From: Bacteroides mediterraneensis
Lineage (GTDB): Bacteria; Bacteroidota; Bacteroidia; Bacteroidales; Bacteroidaceae
Reading direction: 5' to 3'
NCBI RefSeq assembly: GCF_025993685.1
Contig: NZ_DAJPEN010000001.1
Location: 2,790,001-2,854,000, forward strand
DNA length: 64,000 nt
A model generated the notes under the pieces. The model did no database searches and had not been told where the DNA came from. It saw nothing but the letters and a program-made list of their open reading frames with translations. The translations under genes and the position numbers were made by a program. This document shows positions 25,408 through 34,105 of the stretch, one piece after another (within the stretch, counting starts at the first letter, position 1; every line of letters begins with the position of its first letter).

Positions 25408-26202
25408 ATGGATAGAACAAACAGATTTGAAGGGAAAGTGGCCTTCATTACGGGAGCCGGTGGTGGCTTGGGTCGCGGAGTCGCAATAGGATTTGCTCGC
25501 GAGGGAGCAAATGTAGTCGTAACAGACTTGTCTGAAAGAGCAAATCAAGAAACTGCCCGTCTGGTGGAGGAAGTCGGAGGTAAGGTATTGGCAGTACCTG
25601 TGGATGTAACCAAGTCAGAGGACATCAAAAATGCCCTTACCAAAACGGTTGAAACATTCGGAAAGCTCGACATCGCATTTAACAATGCAGGTATAGAATA
25701 TAAAATTCAACCCCTACATGAAATTGAGGAAGCAGAATTTGAGAAACTGAACAGCATAGACCTGCTCGGAGTATTCAAATCTATGAAGTATGAAATTCCT
25801 TTGATGCTTGAAAACGGTGGTGGTGCTATTGTCAATACATCCTCTACTTCGGGCGTGGCAGGTTTCCGTGGAGGCTCCACGTATGTGTCTGCCAAGTACG
25901 GTGTGGTTGGGCTTACCAAATCTGCGGCTTTGGACTATGCCGCACAAGGTATCCGTATCAATGCCGTTTGTCCGGGGGTAATTGACACTGAAATGATACG
26001 CCGCTTTTCCGGTGGCACACCTGAAGGTTATAAAGCCATGATTGCACAAGAGCCTATCGGACGTTTGGGAAAGGTGGAGGAAGTGGTTTCTACCGTACTT
26101 TGGTTGTGTTCTGAAGGGGCAGGCTTTATGGTGGGTCATGCTCTTGTAATAGACGGTGGACAGACCGTCGGCATATCAAATGATAATATTGAGCAGGAGT
26201 GA
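25408..26202 (+). CDS. Short-chain dehydrogenase/reductase
   Basis: 264 residues. Nucleotide-binding ITGAGGGLGRG (about residues 14-24), NNAGIEY, catalytic Ser in VNTSSTSG, and YVSAK (Tyr-x3-Lys). The end GHALVIDGGQTVG is typical. Classical SDR oxidoreductase; Asp after the second strand (VVTDLSE) suggests NAD(H). Cytoplasmic. First gene of the promoter-4 operon with an exported metallo-hydrolase, a nitroreductase, hydrolase 2 and CMD-cupin 2. Confidence 0.9.
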   Translation: MDRTNRFEGKVAFITGAGGGLGRGVAIGFAREGANVVVTDLSERANQETARLVEEVGGKVLAVPVDVTKSEDIKNALTKTVETFGKLDIAFNNAGIEYKIQPLHEIEEAEFEKLNSIDLLGVFKSMKYEIPLMLENGGGAIVNTSSTSGVAGFRGGSTYVSAKYGVVGLTKSAALDYAAQGIRINAVCPGVIDTEMIRRFSGGTPEGYKAMIAQEPIGRLGKVEEVVSTVLWLCSEGAGFMVGHALVIDGGQTVGISNDNIEQE

Positions 26203-27167
26203 TGAAGAGATTATTTTTGATTTTTATTTGCATACCCGGAGTCTGGTTTTGCACATTTGCTCAAAATTCTATCGGACATGGGCATATTGGATTATACACC
26301 ATGACTGTAGGTGAGATTAAACTCACGGTTATTACCGATGGGCACTTGCCTGTGAATCCGGTACAGGCAGAATTTGCACAGCGCATTGATTCAACGAAAG
26401 TAGCAAAGACATTGGAGAATCATTTCTCTTCACCTGTTGAAGTAGATTTGGCAATGAATGTCTTGTTGCTGGAATGGGGGGACAAACGGATATTGATAGA
26501 CACTGGTGCCGGTGGTATATTTGGAAATGACAGCGGGCATTTAGGTGAAAACCTTGCGTATGCAGGCTTATCGCCGAAAGACGTGACGGATGTGGTACTC
26601 ACTCATGCGCATCCAGACCATATAGGTGGACTGACAGATAAGAGAAGCGGGGAACTGCTTTATCCTAACGCTGATGTGTGGATTTCTAAGGAAGAGTGCA
26701 TTTTCTGGTTGGCAGATATACCGGATTTCTCAAAAAGTACCATGACAGATAAGACACATATGCAGATGCTTGTACAAGTGGCAAGAAGGAATATAAATGC
26801 AGCCAAAAACCGTTTACGAATGTATAACGATGGAGATACTTTGCTGGGATGTTTACAAATGCTTGTTGCACCGGGGCATACGCCGGGACATTCCATTGTT
26901 AAGATTTATTCCGGCAATGAAGAACTATTTCATATAGCTGACATAGTCCATTCGGAGATTATTTCCTTTGAACATCCGGACTGGATATACAATAGCGATA
27001 CGGATTATAAGATGGCGATAAAAACGAGAAAGGAGATATTGGGAAAGATGGCAGAAACTAAATCGATGTTTTTTGCTTACCATCTACCGTGGCCGGGATT
27101 CGGTTACGCCATACGTAAAGGAAAGGTATTTGTTTGGCAACCGTTACGGATAGCAATACCTTACTGA
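26202..27167 (+). CDS. Exported metallo-beta-lactamase-fold hydrolase
   Basis: About 321 residues from the ATG at 26202, which overlaps the SDR stop (TGATG). A signal peptide (MKRLFLIFICIPGVWFCTFAQ) is followed by the MBL fold with the zinc motif LTHAHPDHIGG (about residue 132), a downstream GHTPGHS histidine and HIADIVHSE aspartate. The arrangement resembles lactonase/quorum-quenching-type or general MBL hydrolases more than drug-hydrolysing beta-lactamases. Substrate unknown; periplasmic. Confidence 0.87.
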   Translation: MKRLFLIFICIPGVWFCTFAQNSIGHGHIGLYTMTVGEIKLTVITDGHLPVNPVQAEFAQRIDSTKVAKTLENHFSSPVEVDLAMNVLLLEWGDKRILIDTGAGGIFGNDSGHLGENLAYAGLSPKDVTDVVLTHAHPDHIGGLTDKRSGELLYPNADVWISKEECIFWLADIPDFSKSTMTDKTHMQMLVQVARRNINAAKNRLRMYNDGDTLLGCLQMLVAPGHTPGHSIVKIYSGNEELFHIADIVHSEIISFEHPDWIYNSDTDYKMAIKTRKEILGKMAETKSMFFAYHLPWPGFGYAIRKGKVFVWQPLRIAIPY

Positions 27168-27195
27168 TAATAAAAACAATTAAAAAGGGATAGTT

Positions 27196-27963
27196 ATGAT
27201 CAATAACATAATAGATTGTATGGTGAAGCACCGCAGCATCCGTTCCTATACGGACAAGGCAGTCAGTGAAGAGGATTTGAACAGCATCATACGAGCGGTG
27301 CAGGCCGCTCCTAATTGGGTAAACCTGCAACTTGTTTCGGTCATTGCCATAAAGGATACACAACGGAGAAAGTTCTTTTCACACCTGTGCGGCGACCAGC
27401 CGCACATTGCGGAAGCTCCCGTGTTCCTGATATTCTGTGCCGATTATAACCGTGTAGACATTGCCTGTAAGGAAAAGGGACAGACGCTCGACGAGGTGAT
27501 GCAGGACATTGACACGGTGATTGTTGGGGCGCATGAAACGGGCATTGCACTTGAAGCGGCGACAGTCGCTGCTGAATCGTTGGGATTGGGTACCGTACCT
27601 ATCGGTGATGTGCGCAAGAATGCGCAAGAGGTTATCCGTGAATTGCAACTGCCGAAGTATGTGTTCCCGATGCTGGGTCTATGTGTCGGCTATCCGGCAA
27701 ACGACCCCGGATTGAAACCACGTCTGCCGAAAGAGGCTGTTTACTTTGAGGAAAAATACAATCCAGACCTCAAGGACAAGTTGGATGCGTATGATAAAGC
27801 ATACGCCAAATATTTGCTGGAGCGTCCTTGGAACAACCGCGTAGGCAACTGGTCGGATTTGGCTGCGGACTTTTACCTGCATCCGTTCCATTATCGGGGA
27901 GTAGCCAAGGCTTTGGAAAGACAAGGCTTTATATCAATCTGTAAAAAAGAGGGAGAAATATGA
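27196..27963 (+). CDS. Nitroreductase-family flavoprotein
   Basis: 255 residues of the NfsA/FRP-like type: MVKHRSIRSYTDKAV at the start (FMN phosphate contact by HRSIR), APNWVNLQLVSVIAI, and GLGTVPIGDVRKNAQEV, then GLCVGYPAND, all family landmarks. FMN-dependent reduction of nitro compounds, quinones or flavin by NAD(P)H is the family activity. The C-terminal region HYRGVAKALERQGF is also typical. Cytoplasmic. The stop overlaps the start of hydrolase 2 by 4 nt. Confidence 0.88.
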   Translation: MINNIIDCMVKHRSIRSYTDKAVSEEDLNSIIRAVQAAPNWVNLQLVSVIAIKDTQRRKFFSHLCGDQPHIAEAPVFLIFCADYNRVDIACKEKGQTLDEVMQDIDTVIVGAHETGIALEAATVAAESLGLGTVPIGDVRKNAQEVIRELQLPKYVFPMLGLCVGYPANDPGLKPRLPKEAVYFEEKYNPDLKDKLDAYDKAYAKYLLERPWNNRVGNWSDLAADFYLHPFHYRGVAKALERQGFISICKKEGEI

Positions 27964-29048
27964 AAAAAAATGCAATGAAATCAATCGGCACTGCCTTATT
28001 CGCCTGCTTCTGTGTAACGGGTGGTCTTACGGCACAAGAAAATCAACTTAATACGAAAAACATTATGGAAGAAAAATTGGAATTAACTCAAGAATGGGAC
28101 AAAATATTTCCAAAGAGTGATAAAGTGGAACACACGAAAGTGACTTTTCACAATCGTTACGGTATTGCCCTTGCCGCTGATTTATACAAACCCAAAAATG
28201 CACAAGGGAGGCTGGCCGCCATTGCGGTGAGTGGCCCATACGGTGCAGTAAAGGAACAAGTATCAGGCCGTTATGCACAGACTTTGGCTGAATACGGTTT
28301 TCTGACCATTGCTTTCGATCCTTCCTATTATGGAGAGAGCGGTGGGACACCCCGTAATCTGACTTCCCCAGAAATCAGCACGGAGGATTTCAGTGCGGCG
28401 GTGGATTATCTTTCCGTCCGTAAGGATGTAGATGCACAGCGTATCGGCATTCTTGGTATCTGTGGCTGGGGCGGTTTCGCTTTGAATGCGGCTGCAAACG
28501 ATCCGCGCATAAAGGCTACCGTAACATCAACCATGTATGATATGAGTAGAGTAAATGCTAACGGATATTTTGACAAGATGACTGTAAATGACAGGTATGA
28601 ATTACGTAAGAGACTCAGTGAACAGAGGACAAAAGATTACCTTGCCGGAAACTATGAACGTGACGGCGGAGTAGTTAATCCGGTTCCAGAAGACGCACCG
28701 CTATTTGTGAAACAATATCATGATTATTACAAGACTGAAAGAGGTTACCACCGTCGTTCTCCCAATTCAAATGACGGAATAAACAAGACAGCAACTTTGG
28801 CGTTTATCAATATGCCTATACTTTCCTATATTGAAGAAATCCGTAGTGCTGTGTTGCTTGTTCATGGTGAACAGGCACATTCCCGTTATTTCAGCGAAGA
28901 TGCCTTTAAAAGATTGAAAGGTGAAAACAAGGAAATTCTGATTATACCGGGAGCGAATCATACAGACCTTTACGACAATGAAAATGTAATACCATTTAAC
29001 AAGATAAATAATTTTTTTGTGAAATACCTGAATGAAATTGATGAATGA
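27960..29048 (+). CDS. Alpha/beta hydrolase 2, exported
   Basis: 362 residues. A signal peptide (start MKKNAMKSIGTALFACF, cut near GGLTAQ) precedes a hydrolase nearly the same as hydrolase 1: FDPSYYGESGG, the elbow ILGICGWGGF with a Cys nucleophile, VLLVHGEQAHSRYFSEDA and IPGANHTDLYD. Differences concentrate around residues 200-215 of the mature protein. It shows what hydrolase 1 looked like before its leader was broken. The start overlaps the nitroreductase stop and its stop overlaps the CMD-cupin 2 start, so the operon is tightly coupled. Confidence 0.86.
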   Translation: MKKNAMKSIGTALFACFCVTGGLTAQENQLNTKNIMEEKLELTQEWDKIFPKSDKVEHTKVTFHNRYGIALAADLYKPKNAQGRLAAIAVSGPYGAVKEQVSGRYAQTLAEYGFLTIAFDPSYYGESGGTPRNLTSPEISTEDFSAAVDYLSVRKDVDAQRIGILGICGWGGFALNAAANDPRIKATVTSTMYDMSRVNANGYFDKMTVNDRYELRKRLSEQRTKDYLAGNYERDGGVVNPVPEDAPLFVKQYHDYYKTERGYHRRSPNSNDGINKTATLAFINMPILSYIEEIRSAVLLVHGEQAHSRYFSEDAFKRLKGENKEILIIPGANHTDLYDNENVIPFNKINNFFVKYLNEIDE

Positions 29049-29873
29049 AAAACAATATGAGTAAGATTATTTTAACTCTATTATCCTGTATTGTAACATT
29101 CAATGTTATGGTACAGGAAAAAATAGTACAGACAGCAGGGCGTGACCAATTGGGAAATTTTGCTCCTAAATTTGCGGAGCTCAACGATGATGTCCTTTTT
29201 GGTGAAGTATGGAGCCGCACGGACAAACTCGGGTTGCGTGACCGCAGTTTGATAACAATTACATCGCTAATCAGTCAGGGAATTACTGACAGTTCATTGA
29301 CCTATCACCTTCAATCAGCAAAAAAATAACGGAATTACGCGTATGGAAATTGCTGAGATACTTACCCTGATAGGCTTTTATGCAGGTTGGCCGAAAGCAT
29401 GGGCGGCATTTCGTCTGGCAAAGGATGTCTGGTCAGAAGATACAGTGTTGCAGGATGCCAAAGCTGATTTCCAAAAAGAAATGATTTTTCCGATAGGAGA
29501 ACCTAACACTGTATACGCAAAGTATTTTATCGGCAACAGTTACCTTGCCCCCATTTCTACGGAGCAGGTGAAAATTTCCAACGTTACCTTTGAACCGGGG
29601 TGTCGTAATAACTGGCATATTCACAAGGCGACGAAAGGCGGAGGACAGATGCTTATAGGCGTTGCTGGGCGTGGCTGGTATCAGGAAGAAGGCAAACCAG
29701 CAGTGGAAATATTCCCTGGCACGGTAATACACATACCCGCAAACGTGAAGCATTGGCACGGGGCTGCGGCAGACAGTTGGTTTGCACATCTCGCATTCGA
29801 GATTGAAGGAGAAAATACATCTAATGAATGGCTCGAACCGGTAACGGATGAACAATACGATACACTGAAATGA
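29045..29873 (+). pseudogene. CMD-cupin protein 2, frameshifted at an A7 run
   Basis: The first frame (29045-29329, 94 residues) ends at YHLQSAKK-stop; the second (from about 29328 to 29873) continues NGITRMEIAEILTLIGFYAGWPK and the whole cupin. In CMD-cupin 1 the two parts are one protein. The break is at seven adenines, 29320-29326; six would restore the frame. The cupin part keeps WHIHKATKGGG and IPANVKHWHG. It may be a recent pseudogene, or expressed at low level through slippage on the A run. An ATG at 29343 could also start the second half alone. Confidence 0.8.
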
Positions 29874-29881
29874 ATATTTTA

Positions 29882-29949
29882 CAGAGCTTGTAAACAAAAT
29901 AGTTTGAGCCTTGCAGCAAATAGGTTGCAAGGCTTTACTTTTACTTTTG
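29882..29949 (+). promoter_or_regulatory. Cargo promoter 5 (flavodoxin 2 operon)
   Basis: Boxes AGAGCTTGTAAACAAAA (29882) and TTGAGCCTTGCAGCAAA (29904), 22 bp apart; TACTTTTG at 29942-29949 is 38 bp downstream of the second. Inverted repeat GAGCCTTGCAGC / GTTGCAAGGCTT. Confidence 0.7.
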
Positions 29950-29979
29950 CGATTGTATAACAAATCAAAAGACTATTAG

Positions 29980-30609
29980 ATGAAAACAAAGATTTTATGG
30001 CTGCTGACTTTGATAATGTTAACAGTTTCGGGGTGTTCGGCAGATGAAGTAAAAACAGATTTACCGGACAATTCAAACTCGGAAGAGTCTGCCGTTCCTA
30101 CAGAAGACAGAAAAGCGTTAATTGTTTACTTTTCCCATACGGGAAATACCCGGACAATAGCTGGTTATATACATGATGCGGTAGAAAGCGACATGGTAGA
30201 ACTTCAGACAGAAGAACCGTACACTGATGACTATGATACGCTTTTGGAACAAGCCCGTGAAGAAATAGCTGCCGGGTATTGTCCTCCGCTGGTTACGCAG
30301 ATTGACAGCATTGATTCGTATGATATGATTTTCGTCGGCTATCCGATTTGGGTTGGAACAGCTGCACCTCCCGTTCGTACATACCTTACAGATTATAATC
30401 TTTCAGGGAAAACTGTAATACCGTTCTGCACAAGTGGAACAAGCTCTGCCGAAGAAAGTTACCGCCTTATCCGTTCGTTATGTCCGCAATCGGAGGTTCT
30501 AGAAGGCATACAGCTCCGTCGTGGTACATATGACACTGCAAGAGAGAGAGTAATTGCATGGTTGCAGGAAATAGGTCTTATAAATTTACATAAAACAAAT
30601 GAAAAATAG
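29980..30609 (+). CDS. Flavodoxin 2, lipoprotein
   Basis: 209 residues. A lipobox LTVSGC (Cys at about residue 19) is followed by an acidic linker (SADEVKTDLPDNSNSEES) and then the flavodoxin fold: FMN phosphate loop SHTGNTRTI, FVGYPIWVGTAAPPVRTYL and PFCTSGTSSAEES. A lipid-anchored flavodoxin in the envelope is unusual. The acidic residues after the Cys resemble surface-export signals of Bacteroidetes lipoproteins, so it may face outwards. The stop overlaps the start of the Tat-dependent amidohydrolase by 11 nt. Confidence 0.87.
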   Translation: MKTKILWLLTLIMLTVSGCSADEVKTDLPDNSNSEESAVPTEDRKALIVYFSHTGNTRTIAGYIHDAVESDMVELQTEEPYTDDYDTLLEQAREEIAAGYCPPLVTQIDSIDSYDMIFVGYPIWVGTAAPPVRTYLTDYNLSGKTVIPFCTSGTSSAEESYRLIRSLCPQSEVLEGIQLRRGTYDTARERVIAWLQEIGLINLHKTNEK

Positions 30610-31615
30610 GCAAGATTTATCCCGGAGAGACTTTATCCGTAAATCCATGATGGCGGGAAGTGCAATGTTTCTGTCAGGTATTTTGCCAATAAACGGGAAA
30701 GGTATGAGAGAATTTATGTCATCATGTAACAACGAAAGTGAACTGGTATATTCTGATGATATGTTAAAAGGAATTTGTGATATTCATTTGCACGCTGCAC
30801 CCGATTCAAAAGCACGTTTGAAAAATGAACTGGAATTTACACAAGATGCAAAAAATGCAGGATACAAGGCTCTGCTTTTCAAATCAAATGATTTCAGCTG
30901 CCACGACCGTGCATATATCATTAGGGAAATGTTACCCGGTTTTGAAGTATTCGGCAGTCTTTGCATGAACAGAGTACATGGCGATAAGGTCAATGTATTT
31001 GCCGCACAAAAGGCAGTCAGAACAACTGGGAATTTATGCCGATGCATATGGATGCCTACACAAGATGCCGTCTATCAAAATTTGCGTTACCATAATAAAA
31101 GAGAGGGAATTCCTGTGCTGGATGATAACGGCAAGGTGTTGCCAGAGGTAGTACGTGTCATGGAGATTTGTGCAGAAGTGGATATTATTTTCGCAACCGG
31201 GCATTCGTCTCCCGAAGAAAGTATTGTTATGGCAAGAAAAGCAAAAGATGTCGGATTAAGAAAGTTTGTCGTAACACATGCCAATTCAGGTATTTGGAGA
31301 ATGACCTATGACCAGATAAAACAATGTATTGAATTGGGTGCATGGATTGAATACAGCTATATAACCAATTTGTGGGGACCTGGAACCGGATTTCCTGACT
31401 TTTCCCGTATGAGCGATGAAACCTTTGCTGATTTTGCCCGGATCAATCCTGAACGCAGTTTCGTAAATACGGATTTGGGACAACCGGGAATGCCGCATCC
31501 CATAGAAGGAATGCGAGGGTGTATCAAAACTTTGCATTTCAATGGACTTTCGAAAAAACAAATAGAGTTATTAGTAAAAGACAATCCATGTAAACTTTTA
31601 GGATTGACCTATTAA
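30599..31615 (+). CDS. TIM-barrel amidohydrolase-like protein with a Tat signal
   Basis: 338 residues. N-terminal twin-arginine motif SRRDFIRK (residues 8-15) followed by a hydrophobic segment with small residues (MMAGSAMFLSGILPING). The body has metal-ligand-like motifs: DIHLHAAPD (about residues 62-70), FATGHSSPEE and VTHANS, as in amidohydrolase/PHP-like barrels (DUF6282-like, by recollection). Second Tat substrate of the cargo, which supports a dedicated role for tatA-tatC. Substrate unknown. Confidence 0.8.
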   Translation: MKNRQDLSRRDFIRKSMMAGSAMFLSGILPINGKGMREFMSSCNNESELVYSDDMLKGICDIHLHAAPDSKARLKNELEFTQDAKNAGYKALLFKSNDFSCHDRAYIIREMLPGFEVFGSLCMNRVHGDKVNVFAAQKAVRTTGNLCRCIWMPTQDAVYQNLRYHNKREGIPVLDDNGKVLPEVVRVMEICAEVDIIFATGHSSPEESIVMARKAKDVGLRKFVVTHANSGIWRMTYDQIKQCIELGAWIEYSYITNLWGPGTGFPDFSRMSDETFADFARINPERSFVNTDLGQPGMPHPIEGMRGCIKTLHFNGLSKKQIELLVKDNPCKLLGLTY

Positions 31616-31628
31616 GACTGAATGTAAA

Positions 31629-32153
31629 ATGAATTATGCCCGCCACCTTTTTCTTAATCATACACTGGTTCATATATACAAAGGAGAACTTTTCTTGCGA
31701 AATCAATGCGGCGAATCGCTTGTCATAAAATCGGGGAATACTGCTTTTGTCGGTCGTGACAGCCATTTGCAACTTTACTACGAAAAGGATATGGATGATA
31801 CGTGTTTAATGTCATTTCTTGAATTGCCGTTGCCGTTTTTATGCGAATTTTATCATACTTTTGATGAAAACAGCCTTGATACAAATTTGGACGCATTATC
31901 TGCAATGCATCTGCTTCCTTTACGTCCAGAAATAGAAAGTCTTTTTCAGTCATTGATTCCATATATAAAAAGCAGAGAAGAAATTTCAGGCAGGATATTA
32001 CAGTTAAAACGTTTGGAGGGGGCATATTCATTACTGAATATTAACAAACGATATGCTGCCATTCTTTTTGATTTTGTCAAAACATACCGACTGAACATCT
32101 ATGATTTACTGAAGCCGCAAACTACAGATAAAATTATTTGGAAGAAATTTTAA
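31629..32153 (+). CDS. HTH-less AraC paralogue (sensor domain only)
   Basis: 174 residues aligning with residues about 28-190 of the cargo AraC regulator: HTLVHIYKGELFL against HTLIYLISGELEI, FVGRDSHLQL, and LFDFVKTYRLNIYDLL against LFDFVEPWKIDILDYL. It stops just where the HTH domain would begin and also lacks about 27 N-terminal residues. The following sequence does not encode an HTH. It could be a decaying copy, or a dominant-negative partner that dimerises with the full regulator. It sits in the middle of the cargo as if ending a duplicated module. Confidence 0.75.
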   Translation: MNYARHLFLNHTLVHIYKGELFLRNQCGESLVIKSGNTAFVGRDSHLQLYYEKDMDDTCLMSFLELPLPFLCEFYHTFDENSLDTNLDALSAMHLLPLRPEIESLFQSLIPYIKSREEISGRILQLKRLEGAYSLLNINKRYAAILFDFVKTYRLNIYDLLKPQTTDKIIWKKF

Positions 32154-32176
32154 TATGAACTTTCCAGCAAAGTAAA

Positions 32177-32222
32177 CTGAACTTGTAAACAAAGTGTTTA
32201 TTTCCTTTCCTTCCTATTTTTG
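32177..32222 (+). promoter_or_regulatory. Cargo promoter 6 (flavodoxin-tat-rteAB operon)
   Basis: CTGAACTTGTAAACAAA starts 38 bp before TATTTTTG (32215-32222), the place of the second box in promoters 1-5, although its sequence resembles the first box. It lacks the GAGCC inverted repeat. The 5' leader to 32303 is about 75 nt. Confidence 0.55.
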
Positions 32223-32303
32223 CATTGTAGTTCTAATTTGAAAGTAATGTTGCTACAAGCAAAATTTGACTGATAAACATATAACATTAAAAGGAATAGA
32301 GAT

Positions 32304-32996
32304 ATGAAGAAAATTTTTTATTTCCTGCTGATAGCAGGACTGACATTGGGATTTACTTCTTGTGACGAAGATAATCCAGTCCCAGATGACCCGCAAACTG
32401 AAAATCCGAGTGATGGGGACAATAATGAAGATGGTGATGATAATGAAGGAACTCAAGATCCAGATAATCCGTCTTTGGCAGGAAAGACCTTGATAGTCTA
32501 TTACAGTTTTACAAACAATACCCATACCATCATGACCGACTTGCAGTCACAAATTGATGCGGATATTATAAGGGTGGAACCGGCAGAGAAGGGTGTTGAT
32601 TACGCTGCAGATAATTATGCGATTGGCAGTGCTTTGATTGCAGACATACGCGAAAATCCTAACGAGGCATCTTCCTATCCTGCCATTGACCCTGTGGAAG
32701 TGAACTTTGATGAATACAGTACGATTTTCATAGGTGCACCTCTTTGGTGGAGCAATATGGCAGCACCGTTACAGACTTTTTTGTTCCATTATGGCCGTGA
32801 TATGGCCGGAAAGAATATTGGGTTAGTAGTGTCAAGTGCAAGTAGTGGAATTAGCGGAGTGGAATCAGATGCTAAAAGGCTTATCCCTGACGGCAATTTC
32901 CTTTCACCGAGCCTCTGGATACGTTCTTCTCAAACTTCAAACTGTCATTCAATGATTACGGAATGGCTGGAATCCATCGGATATGTAAAACGATAA
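32304..32996 (+). CDS. Flavodoxin 3, lipoprotein with long acidic linker
   Basis: 230 residues. Lipobox LGFTSC with DED immediately after the Cys, then an Asp/Glu/Asn/Pro-rich linker to about residue 58. The flavodoxin fold follows: LIVYYSFTNNTHTI (FMN phosphate loop with NN replacing GN/GT), FIGAPLWWSNMAAPLQTFL and VVSSASSGISG. The acidic tether is like that of surface-exposed Bacteroidetes lipoproteins. First gene of the operon that continues through two more flavodoxins, tatA, tatC, rteA and rteB. Confidence 0.86.
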   Translation: MKKIFYFLLIAGLTLGFTSCDEDNPVPDDPQTENPSDGDNNEDGDDNEGTQDPDNPSLAGKTLIVYYSFTNNTHTIMTDLQSQIDADIIRVEPAEKGVDYAADNYAIGSALIADIRENPNEASSYPAIDPVEVNFDEYSTIFIGAPLWWSNMAAPLQTFLFHYGRDMAGKNIGLVVSSASSGISGVESDAKRLIPDGNFLSPSLWIRSSQTSNCHSMITEWLESIGYVKR

Positions 32997-33006
32997 AGTG
33001 ATTTAT

Positions 33007-34098
33007 ATGAAAAAATTGTTTATACTATGCATGTTACTATTGCCAGCTTTCACTTTTGCAGGTTGCAGTAAAGATGAAAATGAACTTCAAACCGAAAATC
33101 CCAATGATTCGGGTAGCAATGAAGACAATAATAATCAAGAACCTGAAACTCCAGGAAACGGGAAAACTCTGATTGCATACTTCAGTCGCTGGGGTAATAC
33201 AAATTATCCTGATAATGTGGACGCTTCTACAGGAGCAAGTATTATCATAAACAATGGTGAACGAGTAGGAACTACAGAACAGGTAGCCCGATATATTCAA
33301 TCCGTTACAAAAGGCGACATTCATCTTATCCGTACATCTTCAGTTTATCCAACGGATTTTAATGAGGTACGTGATCAAAATCACAGGGAACAGTCTGCCG
33401 GTGCTTTACCGGAACTTGACGATGAAATAGAGGACATGGAAGAACAATACGATATTATTTTTATCGGCTATCCCAATTGGGCTATGGACATTCCCAGACC
33501 TGTAGCTTCTTTCCTTTCAGATTATAATTTTGAAGGGAAAACGGTAATACCATTTTGTACGCATGACGGCTATGGTGCAGCCGGTACATTCCGTTCTGTA
33601 GCTGAAGCCGCTGCCGGAGCGAAGGTTTTGGACGGATTTGCAGTAGAAGCATCTGACGTACCTAATGCTGAATCTGAAGTCCAGCAATGGTTGACAGGTT
33701 TAGGGATTGACTGGGATATGTCTGTCGATGGAAATGTTACGGTTAAGGCTGGCGGTCACCTGTTTTCAGCCACATGGAGAGATACTCCACTTGCCAAAGA
33801 AATACGCAGCATGTTTCCTCTTGAAGTAACACTTGGAAGATATGGACAGCGAGAGTTTTATGGCTCTATGCCCTCACGTCCGACCAATACAGAAGAGGGA
33901 CAATTAGAATTTAAGAATGGCGATATTACTTATTGCCCGTCTAACAATACAATTGCTATTTTTTATGGGCAGGCAGAAGATCCGGACATGGGACAACTGA
34001 CTATGCGTGTTATTCCAATAGGACAGATAACTTCTGATTTAAGTGCGTTCAACGAATTGGACAACCGTATGAATTTTATATTTGAAAATAACCAATAA
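33007..34098 (+). CDS. Flavodoxin-cyclophilin-like fusion lipoprotein (flavodoxin 4)
   Basis: About 363 residues from the ATG at 33007 (MKKLFILCMLLL). Lipobox AFTFAGC is followed by SKDENE and an Asn/Glu-rich linker. The flavodoxin domain (about 48-245) has ALIAYFSRWGNTNYP-type start and an inserted loop before GTTEQVARYIQ, then FIGYPNWAMDIPRP. The C-terminal ~120 residues (LFSATWRDTPLAKEI, LGRYGQREFYG, GDITYCPSNNTIAIFYGQ) form a cyclophilin-like beta-barrel domain. Such fusions are known in Firmicutes and Bacteroidetes, function unknown. Confidence 0.85.
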   Translation: MKKLFILCMLLLPAFTFAGCSKDENELQTENPNDSGSNEDNNNQEPETPGNGKTLIAYFSRWGNTNYPDNVDASTGASIIINNGERVGTTEQVARYIQSVTKGDIHLIRTSSVYPTDFNEVRDQNHREQSAGALPELDDEIEDMEEQYDIIFIGYPNWAMDIPRPVASFLSDYNFEGKTVIPFCTHDGYGAAGTFRSVAEAAAGAKVLDGFAVEASDVPNAESEVQQWLTGLGIDWDMSVDGNVTVKAGGHLFSATWRDTPLAKEIRSMFPLEVTLGRYGQREFYGSMPSRPTNTEEGQLEFKNGDITYCPSNNTIAIFYGQAEDPDMGQLTMRVIPIGQITSDLSAFNELDNRMNFIFENNQ

Positions 34099-34105
34099 TA
34101 GTAGT

